A model generated the notes under the pieces. It was given only the letters and a program-made list of their open reading frames with translations. It did not search any database and was not told the DNA's origin. Of a DNA stretch of 64,000 nt, positions 51,201 to 59,057 are shown one piece after another. The DNA lies in contig NW_020653726.1 in assembly GCF_003589595.1 (NCBI RefSeq), positions 15,510,521 through 15,574,520 on the forward strand, read 5' to 3'. The translations under genes were made by a program, and so were the position numbers. Position 1 is the stretch's first letter; every line of letters starts with the position of its first letter. The stretch comes from Hyposmocoma kahamanoa. Taxonomy: Eukaryota; Arthropoda; Insecta; Lepidoptera; Cosmopterigidae.

Positions 51201-54200
51201 AAGCGTCTGGCACGGTTTGCTAGAAGATGTCGGTTCGAGTTTCAGCTTTCGAATTTCGATCTTTGTATTAACAATTATAATAAACGAAACTCTGAGATGA
51301 AATCAAAGTCAAAAAATGTAAACAAAGGTGATGCCATTACAAAAAATGTTCCACGAATAGTGGAACAGTGAAAAGGACTAAAAATTAATGCTACATGTTT
51401 TATATTGTCTTTAAATGGTATGCATGTACGTTCAAACAAAATATTATCAAATCATATTTTTTATTTAAAACACCATATTTAGTAAGATAATCTCAAAAAC
51501 TGTTTCTCGTGGAAATATTTTTTTCCCTATTGGCAGTGTTTCGGGAATAAACAACCTCTGGCAGTCCTTACTGTTTATTGAATTTTTTATTTTAAGTTGT
51601 TATGTATAACAAATACTTACAAGTATAAGTGTGAATAATTAATTGCTACAACACTATTACTTTAATAATTTATTAAATGAAATGTTTGTTATTGAGAATA
51701 ATAACATTAAAATAATAAATTGGATAATTGTTAAATAGTGTTAATTATAATGAACTGAAAAACGAAAAGTCAGTTTTTGGTCGATAGGGATGGAAAACGG
51801 GTCAAGTCGTCGGGTTGCGTCCCCATCAGTGCATCACCGCGATTTTCTTCATTCGGTTTCCGACGGCTGTCGTTATCGAATGAGTTCCATGCTGAGTATG
51901 AAAAAGTATAAAGCTTGCAAGTGGCGCAAAAGCTTCAACCCGTTTTTTTTCTAAAATCTTTCTTTGTATGTGTACCTACATGGTCAAATAGCGAGAACAA
52001 TAGTAATTATAGATAATATTATACTAATACTAATATCTGTCCTGTCTTTGTACTACCTTATAATAAGTTTTTGAACAATAGCGAACAAAAACCTGATAAG
52101 CTTTGTTTATACATGAAAGTACATTATTTGTCTCTATTGTGCCTGACTAGAAACAAAAGTCAATATGTTAGCCACTGATGTAGAAAACAAAACATAGTTT
52201 ATGTTCCCAATATAAAGAATATTCTAAGTGTTTCTTTTGCGTAATTTTGGCCGTGACCCTTTTCATTTCCTAGTAATTTTTGAATTGAAAATACATTTAG
52301 AACACAAAATTTTTCTAAACAGTTTTGGTAATTGTTCAACCAGAAAGGGTATTATTCAATTATAATTTATTAGTCAGAATACAGTGGAACCTGTTAATAA
52401 ACGAACGTGGAAAAAAAGGTTTATGGTCTATGAGATGTCAGTTTGACAGTGACAGTTGTTTACATTTTTTGACTTCGACTACATCTCAGAGTTTGTTGGA
52501 GTAATTTCACAAAAAATAATTAAATATCAATTCAATAAAAAATTAATTAAAAACAAAACAGGCCCAAAGATTAAGTTAGCGTAATGTTCATTGGAGGTAT
52601 CGAAACATTAAAATTTTTTATACTCCCTCTGAGTCACAGGACAAATTTTCCATATACATTCCCTCCATTATGTTTATGAAACTGGCTTAAAACGTATTCT
52701 GGCAAAATTGAGACAATTAGTTTCACAAGCAATTTCATTAAGAAAAAAAAAATATAAAAAATTATTTCAGTAAATTTTTTAAATTTATTTCTGGCAAACA
52801 ATGTTAGTACGGGCATTACACATATACATAATTACTAAGTACAAACATACGTAATGATGGAGTGTAGCAAATTATTAACATAAATAAACATAGGCGTTGT
52901 AGACGAAGTATTTAAAGACTTAAAATAGACACAAGGTTAACACGAAAGTGCACTGTTACAATGATGATAACTATGAATTACTTAAAGAACTAGACATTAT
53001 TTAATACCTGTCATATACAATGATCTGAATGTTGACTAAAATAATTTACGTAAACTCACATTTAAAAAGAACACGAAAGAAAATTACAGAAAAAGTAATG
53101 GTTGTATTCTGATAGTTCTATGTAAGTGTGTATGTAGATATTGTATGAAATTTGTACGATATGTACGACGATAGCTAAAGATGTTGCTAAACATGGGAGC
53201 CGTCAATAAACTGCTCTGTAATATGGCAGGCTTTGAATTTGTAGCCAAGTGTTATTGACAAGGATCGGAATAGGTAGAGTTTTTTTACGTAAATTTCGAG
53301 GAACATAGACAGAAAATGGAGACTCCCATATGACAATATTTTTAGGTCCTGGGCCTTTTCGGGGTTAGGATCTCTCGATTGGCATTTTTTTAGAGAGGTG
53401 TCGTGAAAAATGTCCAATGTCTGCAATATCGCCGATCCGACCCACTGTGTCACAAAGTTAAGACAAATATAGTGTACCTGCCTGTCCCCAACTAACCGCT
53501 CACGCGATACATGCAGCCGTAGACGCATACCACACCTACAGGTGCCGGTGATGATTTTATACCGATTTATCGGATATCGAAGTTATAACAGGTAAAAGAA
53601 CTAATATTAATTGCTATTTCGGTCACTACTCTAGCAAACCATAAAGTTTTTAATGCCTGGATCTGTCATTTAAAAAAAATAAACAACTTCAAAAAGAACG
53701 TCACGACAATTTTTGAGTTATTTATTGAAAACATACCGTAAGTAGCGTTTTTTAAGTTTACCCTGAATATAAATGTTTATAAACTATACTTTAAGGAGTA
53801 ATTTCATGGTAAACGTTTGAACCACTCAAACGGAATATTATCATATTTATCCAAGTACACCAAAAATTTCATTAGTGCTTTTTAAATGCAGGATTTGCGG
53901 TGTATTACTGCATTTTATTTGAGATGTTTTTGTTGGTAGTAAGGAGGGTATTTATTTAGCAATGCAGAAAAATAATTTTTATTTATAAAAACTTTTATTT
54001 AAACTGAATCCTTTTCTAATTTGCGAAACCAAATAGCCGCCATTTTGCGGTAGGAGGAGCGCATCGCGTGAGCGGATACGTCAATTTTTGGTGTACCTAC
54101 TTAAGTGATTTCCCAAATCCCGAACAGGTCCAGGGACTTAAAAAATATTGTGGCAAGGCAGTCTCCTTTTTTTGTCTATGTTCCTCGAAGTTTACGTAAA

Positions 54201-55682
54201 AAAACCCTACCTATTCCGATCCCCGTTATTAATAATAAACGATTTTTTAAAATTAATTTATGACGACCTCGGTGACCAAATGGTAGGACCAATTTCGGAA
54301 ATGAACTTTTCGAAATTTCTTCTGGTCTGGGTTCCGAGAAGTGCCCTAGAATTTCATTACTCTGGTAAATTAGACAACAGTACAGTAGTACAGGGAAATT
54401 ATAATATTATGGAAGAGTTCATCAGCTTTTTCATATCGTCTTATCCATCGAATCCACGAAGTCACACTGTAGTACCACTATATTATCAATAGAGACTTTA
54501 AAATGGTTTTGAATATGTTGTAATTCTTTTCTTTCTTAATGGATTTTGGTCTTTCATTATAAATACATCTATAGAGCGGTCTTTCTCTAAACCTTTCTAA
54601 TCTCAGTATCGAATAATTCGTGAGGTCCGCTGGTCCGTACCGTGGCTTAGTTGGTATAGCGTCTGACACGGTATGCTAGAAGACGTCGGCTCGAATCCGG
54701 CCGGATCGAAGGAATTTTTACTGAGTGTTCAATCTTTGTATTAATAATTATAACAAGCTAGTGGAGTAATTTCTCAAAAAAGAATTGAATATCAATTCAA
54801 TACAAATTTAAAAAAAGATCTTACCTCTTATTTTCAGTTAGGTATCTAGAAGAACGGTAGTTCTGAATTTGAGACACTTTCTTCAAACAACCATGAACAT
54901 AATAGCTCCCGTATATTCAACATGTGTTTTAATTATAGTGATTCTCCCTATCAACTTCTTGGTTATGCGGGAAGGGCACTATAACCTGGAAGCCTACCTC
55001 GAAATACGATACTACGCATACAAAGATCGTGATTTGATATAAGTCTTTACTCCGAAAGGTCAATTAACTTTCATCGTAAAACTAACATATGTAGTACGTA
55101 TGAGCTTTCTTGCGGACGCAGTTACGTAGTATTGTATTTTGTGGTCGACTTCCAGATCCCAAAGTAAGTAACAAAAGCGCTTGTGTTATGGAAATCGAAA
55201 ACAACGTCAGTACCACAAACAGCCAGACCCGCGACAATATAAAAAAGTTAGTTGGTACATTGACCCGGCCGGGGATCGGACCCGGGACCTCAGAGAAGGC
55301 ACAACCATGAAAACCGGTGTGCAAGCCACTCGACCACGGAGGTCGTCTTTAACAAATTTAACAAGATTTAAATGTTGTCTATCAAAAATGACGGTTTCTA
55401 AAATATAAATAGACGGAATAGTTTAAATTTTCTCGGTTATAAAATGCGACGTGCATGTTTCTCTTGGGTGTATATTGTTTATGATGCGCAGGCATTTCTT
55501 TTCTATGATAAACGGATTTTTTTTTCACCAGACACGACTTGGAGGATATGTTGGAAATGGGCCGGTGCAACGCCGTCGGTGACGAGTACATCGAAAATTT
55601 ACCGAATCCTAAACAGCCGTGCTACATTCCTATGGCATGTCCGGTCGGAACACCTTGTAAAAATAAGGCAGATGCCGCTTAA
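38812..55682 (+). CDS. Malate dehydrogenase-like protein, catalytic residues lost
   Basis: Eight exons (38812-38886, 39408-39557, 40240-40443, 43638-43832, 46049-46249, 47169-47301, 49954-50128, 55532-55682) join in frame to 427 codons plus TAA. From exon 3 the order is that of mitochondrial MDH: Rossmann strand and dinucleotide loop (GAGSDVG), the NAD-ribose acidic residue (LYDD), the substrate loop, IYNPKKLLGVN, VPIVGGTGRVT, LSIGYATARF and LNPPELELL. Active-site residues are gone: GGH is GGT, the LDxxR Asp is Asn (VNSMR), NPVN is PPVD, and neither substrate-loop Arg lies in register. Known MDH reduces oxaloacetate with NADH; this copy probably cannot. About 75 residues precede the fold and a Cys/Pro-rich tail follows, against about 340 residues in normal MDH. 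The open frame and strong splice sites argue against a pseudogene. A role in sperm, as for some insect MDH paralogues, is a guess. Confidence 0.82.
39408..39557 (+). CDS. MDH-like exon 2 (Cys-rich extension)
   Basis: The acceptor is GTGTTGCAG and the donor GTGAGT; 50 codons in phase 0. The peptide QAKYVVAQCEICPKSKHWFS leads to a hydrophobic stretch IVIHAHLVCICVSID that joins directly to the first Rossmann strand. It has five cysteines, including a CxxC. I recognise no domain in the first half. Confidence 0.65.
39930..40045 (-). repeat. tRNA-derived SINE, family B, tail fragment
   Basis: CGGGTGCCATGGCACTCACA and TTACACCCAAACCCAGGAGA match the body of the copy at 16200-16390. The tRNA-like head is lost. 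Confidence 0.6.
40240..40443 (+). CDS. MDH-like exon 3 (Rossmann fold, NAD site)
   Basis: The acceptor is TTTGGTAG and the donor GTAAGT; 68 codons in phase 0. It encodes VTVYGAGSDVG, the dinucleotide-binding turn with the first and last Gly kept and the middle one changed to Ser. LSLYDDV follows, with the acidic residue that selects NAD, then NDIAHIDTNCAVDAYQG as in MDH. Confidence 0.88.
40515..40760 (-). repeat. tRNA-derived SINE, family A, full-length copy
   Basis: On the minus strand it runs from GGCGCTACGGCTAAAAAGTC through CCGTGGCTTAGTTGACATAG (box A) and TCGGCTCGAATCCGGCCG (box B) to the AATAATTATAACAAACTAGT tail. This is the best preserved copy and shows that the element is about 250 bp. 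Confidence 0.85.
40826..40935 (-). repeat. tRNA-derived SINE, family A, partial copy
   Basis: Tail and box B region only, in the same orientation as the copy 65 bp upstream. Confidence 0.7.
40940..41580 (+). other. Intron of the MDH-like gene
   Basis: AT-rich; nothing recognised. Confidence 0.4.
41581..42282 (+). mobile_element. LINE 3' end with TATC tail
   Basis: It encodes the C-terminus of a non-LTR ORF: RREEHASFFSLLYNVLYDTR, FLGCDHNRELKSQMDN and, after one frameshift, LWNDLLFEIRHSKSLPIFKT. It ends AATAAAGTGTTTATC followed by about nine TATC units at 42247-42282. A similar tail on the minus strand lies at 62375-62420. Confidence 0.75.
42283..43637 (+). other. Intron of the MDH-like gene
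   Basis: AT-rich intron; no repeat or gene recognised. Confidence 0.45.
43638..43832 (+). CDS. MDH-like exon 4 (altered substrate loop)
   Basis: The acceptor is CTTTGCAG and the donor GTGAGT; 65 codons in phase 0. It starts DADVVVICGG, as MDH does before its mobile loop, but the loop is three residues longer and reads RYVMPPCCNILDRDLF. It therefore lacks the VPRKPGMTRDD pattern with its two substrate-binding arginines. The NPVN motif is PPVD. Confidence 0.88.
43946..44265 (+). repeat. tRNA-derived SINE, family B, copy 2
   Basis: The head GCCTCCGTGGCCGAACGG and box B GGTTTCGATCCCGGGTCGGG are well preserved. The body TGTATGGCCTACATTAATTT continues to a CATA microsatellite at about 44167-44185. 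Confidence 0.75.
44270..45055 (+). other. Intron of the MDH-like gene
   Basis: The segment 44310-44410 resembles 35183-35285. The rest is unrecognised. Confidence 0.4.
45060..45990 (+). mobile_element. CR1/Jockey-type LINE 3' end, split by a MITE
   Basis: The plus strand encodes NLGP-, DKF- and [18 protein letters not shown] stretches matching the family at 10697-12095. The family 1 MITE at 45430-45716 sits inside it with a target duplication. The LINE ends at the conserved CTGCCTTACGAATGAG. Confidence 0.8.
45430..45716 (-). mobile_element. hAT-like MITE family 1, copy 2 (nested)
   Basis: A 287-bp element in the opposite orientation to the other copies. Flanking 8-mers are TTCACAAG and CTCACAAG, seven of eight equal, and the LINE reading continues on either side. 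Confidence 0.85.
46049..46249 (+). CDS. MDH-like exon 5 (altered catalytic dyad)
   Basis: The acceptor is TTGTCTAG and the donor GTAAGT; 67 codons in phase 0. It carries YHIYNPKKLLGVNAVNSMRA and VPIVGGTGRVTRVPVYSG. These align with MDH segments holding the catalytic Asp (LDxxR) and His (GGHxG); here they are Asn and Thr. The Arg of the first motif is kept. Confidence 0.88.
46633..46803. mobile_element. MITE-like inverted-repeat element
   Basis: Ends CCAGGGGGTCTAC and GTAGACCCCTGG are inverted copies. The inside shares GTCAAATAAGTAACC-like words with 49640-49730 and 59440-59500. Confidence 0.6.
46817..46999. repeat. AT-rich palindromic element
   Basis: Perfect 14-bp arms TTTCGGTGGCAATT (46832-46845) and their complement (46970-46983), with imperfect pairing inward and outward to AGTTTTCTCTAC. 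Confidence 0.7.
47045..47112. repeat. Cluster of CTCGAG palindromes
   Basis: Four CTCGAG sites (47060, 47072, 47094, 47103) lie within 49 bp. They include the 21-bp palindrome CAACTCGAGTAACTCGAG plus TTG. It is 57 bp upstream of exon 6 of the MDH-like gene. Confidence 0.75.
47169..47301 (+). CDS. MDH-like exon 6 (C-terminal domain)
   Basis: The acceptor is GTTTTACAG; it ends one base into a Gly codon before GTTTCT. It encodes LVREADDLICCVKCNNEQGH and LSIGYATARFATNCLKG, aligning with the MDH helix ending in LSMAYAGARF. The usual Gly/Ala/Ser run before LSMAY has become NNEQGH. Confidence 0.85.
47411..47810 (-). mobile_element. hAT-like MITE family 2, copy 3
   Basis: A 400-bp element starting CATCGAGTATATAACCAGAA and ending with its inverted copy. 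Perfect 8-bp target duplication TATAATTT (47403-47410 and 47811-47818). Opposite orientation to the other copies. Confidence 0.88.
48097..48330. mobile_element. MITE with GGTTGATTTTAATTC ends
   Basis: It starts CAGGTTGATTTTAATTCAAA and ends CAATCAAAATCAAGCTG, an imperfect inverted pair. Related to the small element at 37947-38072. Confidence 0.6.
48385..48570 (+). repeat. Interspersed repeat family C, copy 4
   Basis: CACATGGGACTTATCAACTT and CTCTGAGTGGCACTGCAATT match the copy at 3755. Confidence 0.75.
49232..49405 (+). repeat. tRNA-derived SINE, family A
   Basis: GATCCGTAGTTTAGTTGGCA (box A) and GTCGCTGGTTCAAGCCC (box B) with the TTGATCTTTGTATCAATAAT tail. Confidence 0.75.
49440..49930 (+). 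repeat. Interspersed repeat family D
   Basis: CAGGCGAGGGTTTAGGCCAT to GAGGTCAAATCTACTTAAAC-like sequence recurs at 58595-58890. It ends 23 bp before exon 7 of the MDH-like gene. Confidence 0.6.
49954..50128 (+). CDS. MDH-like exon 7 (C-terminal domain)
   Basis: The acceptor is ATTCTCCAG and the donor GTTTGT is weak; the phase matches both sides. It encodes LYEKPTMAESALVEIEDPSS, YCSVPITIGDTGIVKYHIPK and LNPPELELLKDS, equal to the last MDH strands and start of the final helix. A SINE-like repeat runs right up to its acceptor. Confidence 0.85.
50235..50665 (+). repeat. Interspersed repeat family E
   Basis: It starts TTTTTAACCGACTTCAATAA and ends TTGAGGTCGGTTTTTTTAGT, so the ends are short inverted copies. 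About 400 bp of it recurs at 60840-61265. Confidence 0.75.
51085..51275 (+). repeat. tRNA-derived SINE, family A
   Basis: TCCGTGGCTTAGTTGGCAAA and GATGTCGGTTCGAGT with GATCTTTGTATTAACAATTA tail. A 13-bp perfect stem (51030-51042 with 51059-51071) lies just upstream. Confidence 0.8.
51280..54610 (+). other. Large intron of the MDH-like gene
   Basis: AT-rich sequence. Repeat F and SINE A tail pieces lie at 52495-52620. The segment 53187-53360 and an inverted relative at 54150-54230 share LHFLSMFLEIYVKKLYLFRS-like translations, so they are copies of one unknown repeat. No gene recognised. Confidence 0.45.
54615..54810 (+). repeat. tRNA-derived SINE, family A
   Basis: TACCGTGGCTTAGTTGGTAT (box A), GACGTCGGCTCGAATCCGGC (box B) and the CAATCTTTGTATTAATAATT tail. 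Confidence 0.85.
55245..55350 (-). repeat. tRNA-derived SINE, family B-like head
   Basis: The minus strand reads GACCTCCGTGGTCGAGTGGC and GGTCCCGGGTCCGATCCCCG, Pol III box words of a tRNA-like head. It ends about 180 bp before the last exon of the MDH-like gene. Confidence 0.6.
55532..55682 (+). CDS. MDH-like exon 8 (Cys/Pro tail and stop)
   Basis: The acceptor TTTTTCACCAG completes a split Gln codon. The peptide is QHDLEDMLEMGRCNAVGDEY, then PKQPCYIPMACPVGTPCKNK and ADAA, with TAA at 55680-55682. Normal MDH ends in the last helix; this tail with four cysteines is extra. The 5.4-kb intron before it makes the link less certain, but phase and acceptor are good. Confidence 0.72.
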
Positions 55683-55947
55683 AATTAAGATCAGGACTAA
55701 TTTATTTGAGTCTGTTACGACCTGACAATTGGTTACGACAAAACCTATTATTTACAGGTTTTGTTGTAACCAATTGTCAAGAGTCCAACCAATTATTTAG
55801 CGAGTCAAAAAAAAGCATTTGAAAAGGCGAAGATAAAATCATAGTTTTCCAGTAATGTTAAATGTTTTGCAAATAATATATTTTGGAACATTATTACATG
55901 TGATTTTATTTACCTATATTTGTGTTTAATAATTGAACTGCATTAAA
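55683..55947 (+). other. Probable 3' UTR of the MDH-like gene with strong hairpin
   Basis: A 24-bp stem (55723-55746 with 55756-55779) with a 9-nt loop and one mismatch that would be a G-U pair in RNA lies about 40 bp after the stop. I see no AATAAA close by; an ATTAAA at 55942-55947 is the nearest candidate poly(A) signal. Confidence 0.45.
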
Positions 55948-56190
55948 AAAGGGGGTGTCCTAACTCTTATGTATGACGTAACATGTTTTGATGTACATTC
56001 TTTCACTTGCATCACATCTGTATATCCTGTATAAAGAAAATTGAAAATTATTTACGTAAATTAATAACGTACAAATTAGATACGATATGGTAGTGGCGGG
56101 AATTATCGAGACTGCGCGAGAATTCTAAAAACGCACCATTTGTTTTTTTGGCTCGGGTCTAATTTGGACGTGAAGTTTGTTATACTATGG

Positions 56191-56900
56191 CATCGAGTAT
56201 ATTACCAGAAATAAAGACGAAATGTCATTTAATTTGTTTGAAAACTATTCTGTTATATCATTACGGTGATAACTGCGCTCCGATTGGCCAGCCCGAATTC
56301 GAAACAAGTGACAGGTGTTCTTTTACTTCAAATCGACCAGTTTAACTTGAGCTTTCTTATAATGGACCAAAATCGAAAAATTACTTATTTTTTTATTTAT
56401 TTTTAGGAAGATTTACAGCGAATTTTTAACAATGAATAAATGTTGAGTAACAGGTGAAAATGCTAATTACAAATCTCCACAAGTAGCACAAAAAATAAGT
56501 TATTAAATTTTTAGTCAGCAGAAACTAAAACATTATTCAATAATTTAATATTACATAATTTAATATTTAATTACCGTTGAAATGTGATTCCTTTTGTTTT
56601 GTAGTTAGATGTTTTGTTGTTTCTTCCACACCACTGAATGGAACAGCCCCCATAGTTAGAGATATTATCTTTATTACAATAAATACAGAATATTTTTGGA
56701 ATATACGGAGACGTACACACAGTTCAGTTATTGGCGCTGTACTGTTTCAGCTTTCTAATTTGTGATTTCAGACGAGAGACGGCGAGATTGCAAACGAGAG
56801 TAGATATGTTTTTAAAAGTGATATCAGTTCCATTTGACTGATGAGTTGCCAGGGATGGATGGCTCTTATTTCCTCTCTATTTCTGGTTATATACTCGATG
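56191..56900 (+). mobile_element. hAT-like MITE family 2, copy 4 with internal insertion
   Basis: Ends as for the other copies; flanking 8-mers TACTATGG and AACTATGG match at seven of eight. About 190 bp of AT-rich sequence absent from the other copies lies near 56380-56565. Confidence 0.82.
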
Positions 56901-56981
56901 AACTATGGGTACCAAAAATTCTTAAGGGTCAATTTTTGAAAATGGATTTGAATAAAGAACAATAAATAGGTGTGATTACTC

Positions 56982-57267
56982 CATTGACTTACAATTATAT
57001 GGCCGTCGGGTCCGCGCTAAAAAGTGTCCGAACTTATAGGGCGTTAAAATCGTATACAGAGCGTCATTCACGCTTCAGTCTTCGTTTGTTCGACTGACAG
57101 CGAAGCAAGCAAAATTAGACAGTACTGCGATGACATTACAATTTAAATTCAACGTTTTAGCTTTTTCATATTCCTTTACATGTCACTACGTTTAAATAGG
57201 TTGACTTGGGACATTTTTTTCGTGGTTTTTGTATTAGACCCGTCGTCCATTTATTTGTAAGTTAATG
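56982..57267 (+). mobile_element. hAT-like MITE family 1, copy 3
   Basis: A 286-bp element with a perfect 8-bp target duplication GATTACTC (56974-56981 and 57268-57275). Sequence very close to copy 1. Confidence 0.88.
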
Positions 57268-57304
57268 GATTACTCGATAATCTGTTGTTATTATATAATA
57301 CGTT

Positions 57305-57443
57305 GATAACAACTTCACGCATTAACTGCATGCAGTTGATCGCGGCTGCATGAAGTCAGTTCCGACTGTATGCAGTTAATGCGTGAAATCGTTATCCTAG
57401 ACCTCGACTGCATGAAGTTGATAACGACTTCACGCATTAACGG
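57305..57443. repeat. Palindromic array of TTAACTGCATGCAGT units
   Basis: Two 32-nt arms (57305-57336, 57365-57396) match inverted at 29 of 32 positions around a 28-nt centre. A third unit GATAACGACTTCACGCATTA follows at 57420. Confidence 0.75.
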
Positions 57444-57902
57444 CAAACATGCAGTCAATTTGTTAGCAGCTCTATTATATTTATAACGCAATCAACGTAC
57501 GTAAGTATTATGTTCTGTGGTAGTTATACTTCCAGCTACTGACGATGTAGAAGATCCAGTTAAACCCAGTTAATTGATCACTAATTTGGAACGGAAATAA
57601 GGGATTAGAACCGTCATCCAGTCGATTGCCCGTGGGTTCATTCCTGATAATCGCCATTACACGGAGTCACGAGATCATTTGCCTATTACGATAATTATTG
57701 CTAAGATCTACTTTAATTTTTAAGCTTACTACGAACTTGACGTTTTTGGTTGTTTCTGACCAAAAACATGTATCGTCCTGTGGGGATTGGATACAGAGAG
57801 TGAAAGACCACGGGTTCTGTTATCTCACTACTATAAATAACACCACACAAGAAAAAATAAGACAGAAAAAATAAAAATGTAGTATTGTTAAAAACATTCA
57901 TA
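57444..57902. other. Unassigned sequence
   Basis: No gene or repeat recognised. Confidence 0.4.
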
Positions 57903-58490
57903 GTTAAAGTCAAATATTGTTTATTTCATAGGTAAGCAAATTATACTTGAAATCTTCATACTGATTAAACTTTACTGCTCATTCGTAAGACAGATTCCCC
58001 TGAGAAGAATGAGCAAGAAGCTCTGGGGGTTGCTCTTTGTAAATATATATTTAAGTACATTTATCATTATAATATTTCATTTAAGTGGACCTCGAGCTAA
58101 GATATTTACCTTAAATCGAGAATATCTGAAAGAGCTAAACGTGTCTCTACCACGGATTTTTGTCATCCAAGTACGTAGAAGTTGTACAGAAACCTTTAGT
58201 ATAAAGTTTTTGTTTCACTGTAGTTTTAAACCTCGTAAGTGGCAAATTTTGAACATCAATCTGAATCTTACTATAAAAGCATATGCATTGCCCCTTAAAT
58301 GAAATTTGAGACTTTATGAAGACGACTGCACCGCTCGTTTATTTATATTCCTCGTATTAATCCTTCATTTTTTTCCGTCCTCTAAGCATTCATAAAAAAA
58401 AATCTTTTTCTTAACATAAATAACATTTTCTTAAGTGTACTGTGACGTTAGTGTAAGAATGTTAATCTCTTTAAAGTTATCTCTCATAGA
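57903..58490 (-). mobile_element. CR1/Jockey-type LINE 3' end, decayed
   Basis: The conserved terminal words CTCATTCGTAAGACAGATTC and CGGATTTTTGTCATCCAAGT match the family at 1113 and 10697, with more mutations. No long frame remains. Confidence 0.75.
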
Positions 58491-58594
58491 CACACACTAA
58501 TTCCCATGACATGACACAAATAAATAATTACAAGACAAAATCACAAACTAAATTATATTACAGATTATTTACATAAACATAAAGATACTAAGTA

Positions 58595-58890
58595 TGCAAT
58601 TTGTGTGGTGCCAGCCGGGCGGTAACAAGAGGGTCACTACCACTGCTGGGCTCGAGTTTTCTCTCAGGCGAGGTTTTAGGCCATAGTCCACCACGCTGGC
58701 CCAATGTGAGTTGGAGACTACACACCTTTTCTGAGGGTCGTAAACCTTCTTCGACGTGTCACAATGTTTTCCATCACCGCAAAGCTTGTGATGTTTTTTA
58801 ATAAATTTCGAAAACTTAGAGGTGCGAGTCCGGTATTTGAAAACTACGGCTTTTGCTTGAGAGGCGGTAGGTCAAACCATTAGGCATCTA
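58595..58890 (+). repeat. Interspersed repeat family D, copy 2
   Basis: CAGGCGAGGTTTTAGGCCAT and CTTGAGAGGCGGTAGGTCAA match the copy at 49440-49930. Confidence 0.6.
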
Positions 58891-59057
58891 TACTATTTAT
58901 TTTTTTATTTATAACTTGACTAAGCGAAAATGGTGAGTTAAGTAATTTTTCGTATTTACAAAATGAATTTTGCCTAAGTTTAAGCAACAAATTAAATTAA
59001 ACTTTAAGTTTACTTTGTAAATTCTTGCTTTCTCCTCGTCGCGTCGTATTTTTTCAT

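Noticed and set aside
38812..55682. MDH-like gene as a pseudogene
   Set aside because: All eight exons keep their frame and good splice sites, and the changes are concentrated at active-site residues rather than being random stops or shifts.
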